DNA of 16,537 nucleotides from an uncultured Acetobacteraceae bacterium (GTDB taxonomy: Bacteria; Pseudomonadota; Alphaproteobacteria; Acetobacterales; Acetobacteraceae), in assembly GCA_937930165.1 (NCBI GenBank), contig CALGVL010000134.1, positions 1 to 16,537 on the forward strand. Direction: 5' to 3'. Position 1 is the first letter of the stretch, and every line of letters begins with the position of its first letter. Positions 6,860-13,053 of this stretch are shown piece by piece. The translations under genes and the position numbers were made by a program. Below the pieces are notes generated by a model that worked only from the letters and a program-made list of their open reading frames with translations, did not search any database and was not told the origin of the DNA.

Positions 6860-8833
6860 ATGTCCGGGTTTCGCGTTCCGCGATGGCTGGCCTGGCTTGG
6901 CGTGCCTCTGCTCGCCGTGGTGTTGCTCGCCGCTCTCTGGTCCTGGGATTGGTTCATCCCGATGGTCGAGCGCCGCGCCACTGCCATGCTCGGCCGCCCG
7001 GTCACGATCGCGCACCTGCATGTCCGGCCGGGCCGGATCGCGACGATCACGGTCGAGGACCTGCGCATCGCCAATCCCGAGGGCTTTCCCTCCGACCCGC
7101 CCTTCGCCCGGATGCCGCGCGCGACCCTGGAACTGGACCTCATCGCCCTGCTGCGCGACCGTCAGGTTCTGCTCCCCTCCATCGAGCTTGACCGGCCGAA
7201 GCTACAGGTGCTCGAGCGCGAAGATGGCAGCCGGAATTACGCCCTCGACCTCGCGGTGCCGGCCGGGGATGCGGAGGAAGCCGTTCCACCAGGGCCGAAG
7301 ATCGGCGTGCTGCGCATCCGGGACGGCAGCGCGCATGTGGCGCTCGCCGGTTTGAGGGCCGATTTCGAACTGGGAATCGAAACCCGGGAGGACCCCGGAA
7401 AGGAACCGGCGGTCGTTGTCGAGGCCCGCGGCACCTATGCGGCACAGCCCATCACCGGCCGGATGCTGGGTGGCGCCATCCTGAACCTCCGCGAAGCTTC
7501 GCGCCCCTGGCCGGTGGAGATGCGGCTGGAGAATGGTCCGACCAGCCTCGCCCTTGCGGGCACGCTGCAGGATCCCCTGCATTTGCGCGGCGCCGACCTG
7601 CGGCTGGAACTGGCCGGAGCGGATATGTCCAGGCTACGGCCGCTGATCGGCGTTCCCCTGCCGGAGACACCGCCCTTCCGCCTGACCGGCCGCCTGGATT
7701 ACGCCAAGGGCAGCTTCCGCCTGCACGAAGCCGAAGGCCATGTCGGCAGGAGCGACATCGGCGGCTGGATCACCGTGACAACGACCGGCGCACGGCCCGA
7801 GGTCACGGCGGAACTCGCCTCCCGCAGCGTGGATCTCGCCGATCTCGGCGGCTTCATCGGCACCGTGCCGGGCCGCAGGTCCACCCCCGGCCAGACGCCG
7901 CAGCAGCGGCGGGAATTGGCGCGGGCCGAGGCAAGTCCGCGCCTGCTGCCAGACACCCCCTTCAACATTCCCAGGCTGCGTGCCGCGGATGTGCATCTCC
8001 GCTACCGGGCGGACCGCATGCAGGACCGGCGCGTGCCCTTCGACAGGATGGAGACGAAGCTGGACATCGTGGACGGGGCCATCTCCGTCCAGCCGATCAG
8101 CTTCGGAGTCGGCCGGGGCCAGCTCTCGGGCAATTTCGTCCTGGAGCCGCGGGAAGAGAACATGTTCCAGCTTCGGGGCGACATCGACCTGCGCCGACTC
8201 GACATCTCCCGCCTGCTGGGTGCTGCCGGGGTAGGTGGCGCCGGCACGCTCGGCGGGGTGGGGAGGATCGAGAGCAGCGGGAACTCCGTCTCGCAATTCC
8301 TCGGCCGCGGGAATGGGGAGCTGACGATGGTTGCAGTGGGCGGCAATGTCAGTTCCCTGCTTGTCGATCTTTCCGGGCTGCAATTCGCCAACGCGCTGCT
8401 CTCGGCACTCGGCGTTCCGGAACGCGAGCCGATCGAATGCCTGATCGGCGACTTTGCCCTGCGGAATGGTCAGCTCGCCAGCCGCACCCTGCTGCTGGAC
8501 ACGGAATCCTCGATCGTCACTGGCAGCGGCAATGCCGACCTTGCGCGGGAAAGGCTGGACCTGCGCCTGCGGACCGATTCCAAGCGCTTCACCATCGGCT
8601 CCTTGCCGACGCCGATCCGGATCACCGGTCGTCTCAAGGATCCCTCCATCCAGCCGGAGGTCGGGGAACTGGCGGCACGCGGCGGCGCGGCGGCCGGGCT
8701 TGGCGTGGTGTTCCCGCCGCTGGCGCTGCTCCCCACGATCCAGCTCGGCGTGGGCGAGAACAGCCAGTGCGAGGCCATGTATGCCAATGCGCGCCAGCGG
8801 CGCGTGCCGGCGGAGAGCGGCGGGCGGCGCTGA
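6860..8833 (+). CDS. AsmA family envelope protein
   Basis: This 657-aa protein of the AsmA/AsmA-like group is anchored in the inner membrane with a large periplasmic part. Relatives influence outer-membrane composition and are related to bridge-like lipid-transfer proteins. One N-terminal membrane segment (about residues 8-28) is followed by the AsmA opening pattern FIPMVERRATAMLGRPVTI. The body is rich in short beta-strand blocks such as LRIANPEGFPSDPPFARM. The C-terminal AsmA_2-like stretch contains LRLRTDSKRFTIGSLPTPIR, ITGRLKDPSIQPE, and then a hydrophobic end with PPLALLPTIQLG and a lone Cys in SQCEAM. The start at 6860 has GAGGAA just upstream and gives the membrane anchor directly. The open frame continues upstream, but it is antisense to the enoyl-CoA hydratase. 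It is a single gene, convergent with the pseudogene 34 nt downstream. Confidence 0.9.
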   Translation: MSGFRVPRWLAWLGVPLLAVVLLAALWSWDWFIPMVERRATAMLGRPVTIAHLHVRPGRIATITVEDLRIANPEGFPSDPPFARMPRATLELDLIALLRDRQVLLPSIELDRPKLQVLEREDGSRNYALDLAVPAGDAEEAVPPGPKIGVLRIRDGSAHVALAGLRADFELGIETREDPGKEPAVVVEARGTYAAQPITGRMLGGAILNLREASRPWPVEMRLENGPTSLALAGTLQDPLHLRGADLRLELAGADMSRLRPLIGVPLPETPPFRLTGRLDYAKGSFRLHEAEGHVGRSDIGGWITVTTTGARPEVTAELASRSVDLADLGGFIGTVPGRRSTPGQTPQQRRELARAEASPRLLPDTPFNIPRLRAADVHLRYRADRMQDRRVPFDRMETKLDIVDGAISVQPISFGVGRGQLSGNFVLEPREENMFQLRGDIDLRRLDISRLLGAAGVGGAGTLGGVGRIESSGNSVSQFLGRGNGELTMVAVGGNVSSLLVDLSGLQFANALLSALGVPEREPIECLIGDFALRNGQLASRTLLLDTESSIVTGSGNADLARERLDLRLRTDSKRFTIGSLPTPIRITGRLKDPSIQPEVGELAARGGAAAGLGVVFPPLALLPTIQLGVGENSQCEAMYANARQRRVPAESGGRR

Positions 8834-8867
8834 CCGGTTCGCCCAGCCGATCAGGTCCCCTCATGCG

Positions 8868-9729
8868 CTACACGTAACCGGGCCCCTCGATGGGCGGATG
8901 CACCTTCAGGAAATCCTCGTCCACTTCCACCCCGATCCCCGGCTACTCCAGTGGCTTCGAAGCGTGTGAAATGGTTCTCGCCTGCCGCCAGTGGCGTCCG
9001 CCCATAGCCGCGCGCCTGCGCGTAGTGATGGTGGTCATGCGCCGGGAAAGGCTCCTCCAGCCAGCCGATGTTCAGTGTGTCCATCACCGGCATCACCTAC
9101 CGCAAATCGGCGATGCCATAGCCGGTATTGGCATCCGTTAGGATCGCCAGCCCGTCGCCGAAGGCGTTGCGCACCGTCTCCATCCGCGCGATGTCGTCGT
9201 GCACCGTATCGCCGACGCGCAGCTTCACCGCCTTGTAGCCGGCCGCGACATGCGGCTGTACTTCGTCGATCAGCTACGCCAGCGGCTGGTAGCCCAGCGC
9301 CACGCCGCCGGCATAGGCCGGAACCGGCCGCGCGCTGCCGCCGAGCAGCCGGTAGAGCGGCCAGCTCACAGCCTTGCCCTTGATGTCCCACAGCGCCATG
9401 TCGATGCCCGACATCGCCATGGCGCAGGCCGCGCCCATGCCATGGCTGCCGAGCTGGTACTTGTAGATCCTCGCCCAAATGCCGGTGGTGTCCGCAGCAT
9501 CCATGCCCATGACGAGCTGTGACAGCGTCGTCTCGATCAGCTTCGCGATGGCGGTATGGGTGCGGCCATGATGGCTCTCGCCCTAGCCGGTGATCCCGTC
9601 CTCCGTCGTGACCTTCACCATCACCATCACGCAGTCACGCTTCACCGCCCGGCCGATACCGAGCCGCACGCCACCTTCCTTCGGCAGCGGGAAGCTGGAG
9701 GGATAGGCCTTGATCTCGGCGATCTTCAT
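8868..9729 (-). pseudogene. Decayed mandelate racemase/muconate lactonizing enzyme (enolase superfamily) gene
   Basis: Translating from the ATG at 9729 gives a recognisable enolase-superfamily protein broken several times. In one frame it reads MKIAEIKAYPSSFPLP, DGITG-stop-GESHHG (TAG at 9583-9585), GIDMALWDIKGKAVSWPLYR and LLGG, then LGYQPLA-stop-LIDEV (TAG at 9274-9276), YKAVKLRVGD, ILTDANTGYG, ADLR-stop-VMPVMD (TAG at 9097-9099), WLEEPFPAHD and AAGENHFTRFEA. The metal ligands of the barrel (Asp of DAN, Glu of EEP, Glu of GEN) are still visible. After FTRFEA the frame shifts and the tail PGIGVEVDEDFLKVHPPIEGPGYV ends at TAG 8868-8870, with another TAG at 8943-8945. The gene is about 860 nt against the usual 1,100-1,200, so a deletion removed much of the second half of the barrel. 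It lies 75 nt downstream of the ThDP enzyme on the same strand. Confidence 0.88.
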
Positions 9730-9746
9730 CTGCGCCTCGCTTGGAT

Positions 9747-9772
9747 TGACACGCCTGCACGGCAGGCTGTCA
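9747..9772. repeat. Strong inverted repeat between ThDP enzyme gene and pseudogene
   Basis: TGACA-c-GCCTGC-acg-GCAGGC-TGTCA forms an 11-bp stem with a single bulged C and a three-base loop. It lies in the 75-nt gap between the ThDP gene stop and the pseudogene start. No T-run follows on the minus strand (it continues ATCC), so it may be an mRNA processing or stabilising hairpin, or an operator, rather than an intrinsic terminator. Confidence 0.55.
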
Positions 9773-9788
9773 CGCAGCGGCAGCCGCA

Positions 9789-9805
9789 GCAGGCGCGGCG
9801 CCTGC
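9789..9805. repeat. Perfect inverted repeat abutting the ThDP gene stop codon
   Basis: GCAGGCGC-g-GCGCCTGC is a 17-bp perfect palindrome with one central base. It ends on the last base of the TAG stop of the ThDP gene and shares the GCAGGC/GCCTGC hexamers with the hairpin at 9747-9772. It lacks the T-run of an intrinsic terminator. Confidence 0.5.
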
Positions 9806-11460
9806 TACCCCCGCAAGGCCTTGATCTGCGCGGGATAGCTGCCAGGATCCACCAGCACGTCCACCACCACCGGCCCCTTTGCCGCCAACGCCTGCTCCAG
9901 CGCCGCGGCATATTCCGCCTCGTCCCGAGCCCGCAGCCCGAGCCCGCCGAGCGAGCGCATCACCCCCGCGAAATCCGCGGCGGGCCAGCCCAGCGCGCCC
10001 TCCGGCAGATCCCGCTCGCCCTTCTTGATGTCGATCAGCGACAGCGTGCTGTCATTGAAGACAACCACGACCAGCCTGACCCCCAGCGCCGCCGCCGTGG
10101 CCAACTCCCCCAGTGCCATCAGCAGCCCGCCATCCCCGGTGAAGGCCAGCGCGCCGCGCGCCGGATCATGCAGCGCGGCGGCAATGCCGGCCGGCAGGGC
10201 GAAGCCCATCGTCGCCAGCCCGTTCGAGATCAGCAGATCTCCGGGCCTTTCCGCCTGCCAGAATGTCGTGGCCGGGAACATATGCGCGCCCGCATCCACC
10301 GCGACGCGCGGATCGGCGCCGCCGCGCCGGCAGGCCGTCTGCGCCATTTCCACCACCGCCTGCGGCGACAGCCCGCGATTGCCGCCCGCCACATTCCCGA
10401 GGCTGCGCAGCCACGCCCGCCGCCGCGACGCGATCTCCTGCGCTGTCCACGCGCCGCGCCGCATGCCCTCCGCCAACGCCGCCAGCGCCGGGGCGAGCGG
10501 CCCGTAGAGCGCCACCGCCGGCGTCCGGTACTGCACCGGCCGGGGCGCGGTGCCGAGGTCAATTACCGGTGCCGCATAGCGCCAGGGCTGCGGGATGAAC
10601 TCCACCGGATCGGCGCCGGCGAGCAGGATGAGATCCGCCTCCGCCAGCACCGGCGCCTCGGCCTCGCCCCCGGTGAAGACGCCGGCGAAGAGCGGATGCG
10701 CATCCGGCACCACGCCCTTCGCCTTGTAGGTGACGAGGGCAGGGCAACCCAGCGCTTCTGCCAAGCGCCGTAGGGCGACGCAGGCTTCCGGCTCCACCGC
10801 CTCCAGCCCCGCCACCAGCGCCGGCCGGCGCGCCCCGGCCAGCAGGCGCCGCGCCTCGGCCAGCGCCGCCGCATCGGGCGCGGCGGGCGCGGGCGCCAGG
10901 CCGGTGACGGGCAGCGGCGGCGCCGGGGCACGGGCAGCGGCGCCGGACAGTTCCAGCAGCACCGGGCCGCGCGGTGCCGCCATGGCCTTCGCCAGCAACG
11001 CCGCCGTCATCGGCCCCGCTGCCGCGCCCGGCGCCACCACTTGCGCTGCGCCCTTGCTCACCGGTGCCAGCATCGCCGCATGGTCGAACCACTGGTGGTT
11101 GGCATAGGCGCGCTCTGCTGCGGTGAAGCCATCCGCCAGCAGCAACACCGGCGCTCGGTCCAGCGAGGCATGCGCCATGCCGTTCGCCGCATTGCCCACA
11201 CCCGGTCCGCGCGTCACCAGCGCCGCGCCGGGCCGGCCGCTCAGTTCGGCCGTGGCCGCCGCCATGACGACCGCCGCCGTCTCCTGCCGCGCCAGCACGA
11301 ATTCCATGCCGCGCGCCCTGGCCGCCGCGATCAGGTCGAGGCTCGACCCGCCGCCTGGCACACCGAAGAGGCGCGCCACACCCGCATCCGCCAGTGCCTG
11401 GACCACCGCCTCCGCCCCGCTGAGCTGAGCCGCGGCAACTCCCTGTTCCGGCATGTCCAT
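9805..11460 (-). CDS. Thiamine-diphosphate-dependent enzyme (acetolactate synthase/benzoylformate decarboxylase-like)
   Basis: This 551-aa ThDP enzyme has the three-domain layout Pyr, central, PP. The N-terminal domain opens LSGAEAVVQALADAGVARLFG and GVPGG, and carries the activating glutamate in LARQETAAVVMA (Glu60) followed by GAALVTRGPGVGNAANGMAHA. The PP domain has DLLISNGLATMGFALPAGIA and the cofactor motif GDGG (442-445) with Asn469 in VVFNDSTLSLI, giving the normal GDG...N spacing. Such enzymes decarboxylate or ligate 2-oxo acids. The specificity here is not evident, and no small regulatory subunit gene is next to it, so it is unlikely to be the biosynthetic acetohydroxyacid synthase. 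The start at 11460 has GGGGGAA a few bases upstream; a second ATG at 11454 is possible. It ends in TAG and is followed by the broken enolase-superfamily gene, its likely former pathway partner. It is divergent from the TctC operon. Confidence 0.87.
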   Translation of the reverse strand: MDMPEQGVAAAQLSGAEAVVQALADAGVARLFGVPGGGSSLDLIAAARARGMEFVLARQETAAVVMAAATAELSGRPGAALVTRGPGVGNAANGMAHASLDRAPVLLLADGFTAAERAYANHQWFDHAAMLAPVSKGAAQVVAPGAAAGPMTAALLAKAMAAPRGPVLLELSGAAARAPAPPLPVTGLAPAPAAPDAAALAEARRLLAGARRPALVAGLEAVEPEACVALRRLAEALGCPALVTYKAKGVVPDAHPLFAGVFTGGEAEAPVLAEADLILLAGADPVEFIPQPWRYAAPVIDLGTAPRPVQYRTPAVALYGPLAPALAALAEGMRRGAWTAQEIASRRRAWLRSLGNVAGGNRGLSPQAVVEMAQTACRRGGADPRVAVDAGAHMFPATTFWQAERPGDLLISNGLATMGFALPAGIAAALHDPARGALAFTGDGGLLMALGELATAAALGVRLVVVVFNDSTLSLIDIKKGERDLPEGALGWPAADFAGVMRSLGGLGLRARDEAEYAAALEQALAAKGPVVVDVLVDPGSYPAQIKALRG

Positions 11461-11535
11461 GCGTTCCCCCGAACCACGATCCGGCTGCGAGCATAGGCGG
11501 CCGCCGTGTTTCGCCCAAATCCGCCCGGCGGCCAT

Positions 11536-11564
11536 GGGGGCTTGCGCTCCGCAGCGCCGCCCCC
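11536..11564. repeat. Nested GC-rich hairpin in the leader of the TctC operon
   Basis: GGGGGC-tt-GCGCT-ccgc-AGCGC-c-GCCCCC makes a six-plus-five base-pair stem with a small internal loop and a four-base loop. It ends 33 nt before the TctC start. The bases after it (AATCCTTCG) are not a T-run. If transcription starts upstream it would sit in the 5' leader. Confidence 0.55.
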
Positions 11565-11584
11565 AATCCTTCGCGGCAAGCGGA

Positions 11585-11592
11585 AGGGGAGG
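11585..11592 (+). promoter_or_regulatory. Ribosome binding site of the TctC-like gene
   Basis: AGGGGAGG lies 5 nt before the ATG at 11598. It is a strong Shine-Dalgarno match that fixes the start and is consistent with good expression of a binding protein. Confidence 0.7.
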
Positions 11593-11597
11593 ATCAC

Positions 11598-12563
11598 ATG
11601 CCGCATCGCAGGGCCGTCCTGGCCGGACTGGCTGCGCTGGTCGCCCTGCCGGGGCCGGCCCGGTCGCAGGACTGGCCCTCGCGCCCGGTCCGGATCGTGG
11701 TGCCCTTCGGTCTCGGCGGCTCCGCCGATGTCGCGGCGCGCTTCCTGGCGGAACCGCTCTCCCAGGCCCTCGGCCAGCCCGTGGTGGTGGAGAACCGGCC
11801 CGGCGGCGGCGCGGTGATCGGCACCGATGTGGTGGCGAAGTCCGCCCCGGACGGCCACACCCTTCTGATGATGTCCAACACCCACACCGCCAACGAGACG
11901 CTGCTGCCGAACCGGCCCTATGTACTGATGCGCGACCTGGCACCGGTGGCGTCGGTGAACATCGCCCATCACGTGCTGGCGGTGCATCCCTCCATCCCGG
12001 CGCGGACGCTGCCTGAGCTGATCGCCTATGCCAAGGCCAATCCTGGCAAGCTCGACTTCGCCTCCTCCGGCCCCGGCACGCCCTATCACATCGCCGGCGC
12101 GGTCTTCTGCGCCATGGCCGGGATCGAGATGAACCACATCCCCTTCAAGGGCAGCAACGAGGCACGCACCGCCCTGATCGCCGGCCAGGTCCCGGTGATG
12201 TTCGACGCCGTCCCGACGATGCGGGAGCAGATCACCTCCGGCCGGGTGCGCGGCCTTGCCACCACCGGCCCGGAACGCTCCCCGCTGCTGCCCGAACTGC
12301 CAGCAGTGGCGGAAACCGTGCCGGGCTACGAGGCCTCCATCTGGCTCGGCCTGATGGCGCCTGCCGGCACGCCCGCGCCGGTCATCGAAAAGCTGCACGC
12401 CGAGATCAACCGCATCCTCGCCCTGCCAGCGACGCAGGATGCGCAGGCGAAGCTCGGCGCCCAGCCCATGCCCATGTCGGTCACCGGTTTCGGCGACTTC
12501 CTGCGTCGCGACATCGCGCGCCAGCGCGAATGGATCCAGATGGCGAGGATCCAGCCGAACTGA
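11598..12563 (+). CDS. Bug/TctC family periplasmic solute-binding protein
   Basis: This 321-aa extracytoplasmic binding protein of the tripartite tricarboxylate transporter (Bug) family captures a carboxylate in the periplasm. The signal peptide has a twin-arginine pair (HRRAVLAG), a hydrophobic run and cleavage near ARS-QDWPSRP. Mature family motifs follow: VRIVVPFGLGGSADVAARFL, VVVENRPGGGAVIGTDVVAK (about residues 63-82), PDGHTLLMMSN, then KLDFASSGPGTPYHIAGAVF, HIPFKGSNEARTALIAGQV and FDAVPTMREQI. No TctA or TctB membrane genes occur in the window, as is common for lone Bug proteins, which may share a transporter or act as sensors. It is the first gene of the operon; the next start is 13 nt beyond its stop. 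The ligand is plausibly the substrate of the downstream enzymes (inference from position). Confidence 0.92.
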   Translation: MPHRRAVLAGLAALVALPGPARSQDWPSRPVRIVVPFGLGGSADVAARFLAEPLSQALGQPVVVENRPGGGAVIGTDVVAKSAPDGHTLLMMSNTHTANETLLPNRPYVLMRDLAPVASVNIAHHVLAVHPSIPARTLPELIAYAKANPGKLDFASSGPGTPYHIAGAVFCAMAGIEMNHIPFKGSNEARTALIAGQVPVMFDAVPTMREQITSGRVRGLATTGPERSPLLPELPAVAETVPGYEASIWLGLMAPAGTPAPVIEKLHAEINRILALPATQDAQAKLGAQPMPMSVTGFGDFLRRDIARQREWIQMARIQPN

Positions 12564-12568
12564 GGAGA
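12563..12568 (+). promoter_or_regulatory. Ribosome binding site of the [2Fe-2S] subunit gene
   Basis: AGGAGA overlaps the last base of the TctC stop and lies 8 nt before the ATG at 12577. It settles that start over the longer open frame beginning at 12439. Confidence 0.7.
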
Positions 12569-12576
12569 GAACGCCG

Positions 12577-13053
12577 ATGGTCGCCTTCACCCTGAACGGC
12601 GACCCCGTCGCCGTGGATGTCCCCGACGACGCCACCCTGCTGCAGGCCCTGCGCGGACCGCTCGGCCTCAGCGGCCCGCGTTTCGGCTGCGGCACCGAGC
12701 AGTGCGGCAGTTGCATGGTGCTGCTGGACGGCAAGCCTGCCTATGCCTGCACCCTTGCGGCCGCGGCCGTTGCGGGCAGGCAGGTCGTTACGGTGGAAGG
12801 ACTCGGCACACCCGAATCGCCGCACCCGCTGCAATCGGCCTTCCTGGCCGAGCAGGCCGGGCAATGCGGCTACTGCCTTTCCGGCATCCTGATCTCCGCC
12901 GCCGCGCTGCTGGCTGCGAATCCCGATCCCGACGAGGCCGCGATCCGTCGCGCGTTGGATCCGCATCTCTGCCGCTGCGGCAGCCACAACCGGATCATCC
13001 GCGCCGTGCGCCGCGCCGCGCGCCAGATGCAAGGGCAGGGGAGGGCGGCATGA
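12577..13053 (+). CDS. [2Fe-2S] subunit of a two-subunit molybdenum hydroxylase (NicA/IorA type)
   Basis: This 158-aa iron-sulfur subunit carries electrons from the molybdenum centre. The N-terminal plant-type cluster ligands are Cys38, Cys43, Cys46 and Cys58 (FGCGTEQCGSCMVLLDG, then AYACT). The C-terminal helical-domain cluster ligands are Cys97, Cys100, Cys132 and Cys134 (GQCGYCLSGI and HLCRCG). All eight cysteines are present and the length is normal. The sequence style, including CGYCLSGI, matches the small subunits of nicotinate hydroxylase and isoquinoline 1-oxidoreductase rather than xanthine dehydrogenase. It starts 13 nt after tctC, and its TGA overlaps the ATG of the large subunit (ATGA at 13050), so the two are made together. 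Substrate cannot be assigned; the small subunit is a conserved electron carrier. Confidence 0.93.
   Translation: MVAFTLNGDPVAVDVPDDATLLQALRGPLGLSGPRFGCGTEQCGSCMVLLDGKPAYACTLAAAAVAGRQVVTVEGLGTPESPHPLQSAFLAEQAGQCGYCLSGILISAAALLAANPDPDEAAIRRALDPHLCRCGSHNRIIRAVRRAARQMQGQGRAA

Larger units (their letters stand above)
11461..11597. promoter_or_regulatory. Divergent intergenic region between ThDP gene and TctC/molybdenum-hydroxylase operon
   Basis: This 137-bp stretch must hold the promoters of both the minus-strand ThDP unit and the plus-strand catabolic operon, unless a promoter lies in a gene. It contains the nested hairpin at 11536-11564 and a GGCGGCCGCC palindrome at 11496-11505. I see no clear -35/-10 pair. 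Confidence 0.55.

Noticed and set aside
8868..9729. Amber (TAG) recoding or pyrrolysine insertion in the enolase-superfamily gene.
   Set aside because: The deletion with frameshift near the 3' end shows the gene is broken anyway. TAG serves as a normal stop in the hydratase and ThDP genes, and high GC makes TAG the easiest nonsense codon to reach from CAG, GAG, AAG or TGG.
9747..9805. A rho-independent terminator after the ThDP gene.
   Set aside because: The stems are strong but no T-run follows on the minus strand, so I list them only as inverted repeats.
9556..10773. A 405-codon plus-strand open frame opposite the ThDP gene and pseudogene.
   Set aside because: It is compositionally biased (Arg, His, Gln, Pro) and antisense to a clear ThDP enzyme, with no domain recognised.
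11496..11505. GGCGGCCGCC palindrome as an operator.
   Set aside because: It is short and composed only of G and C in GC-rich DNA, so chance occurrence is likely.
11461..12734. Long minus-strand open frames extending the ThDP protein N-terminus or covering the TctC gene.
   Set aside because: They are antisense to a well-supported TctC protein, and the ThDP protein has a good start and ribosome site at 11460.
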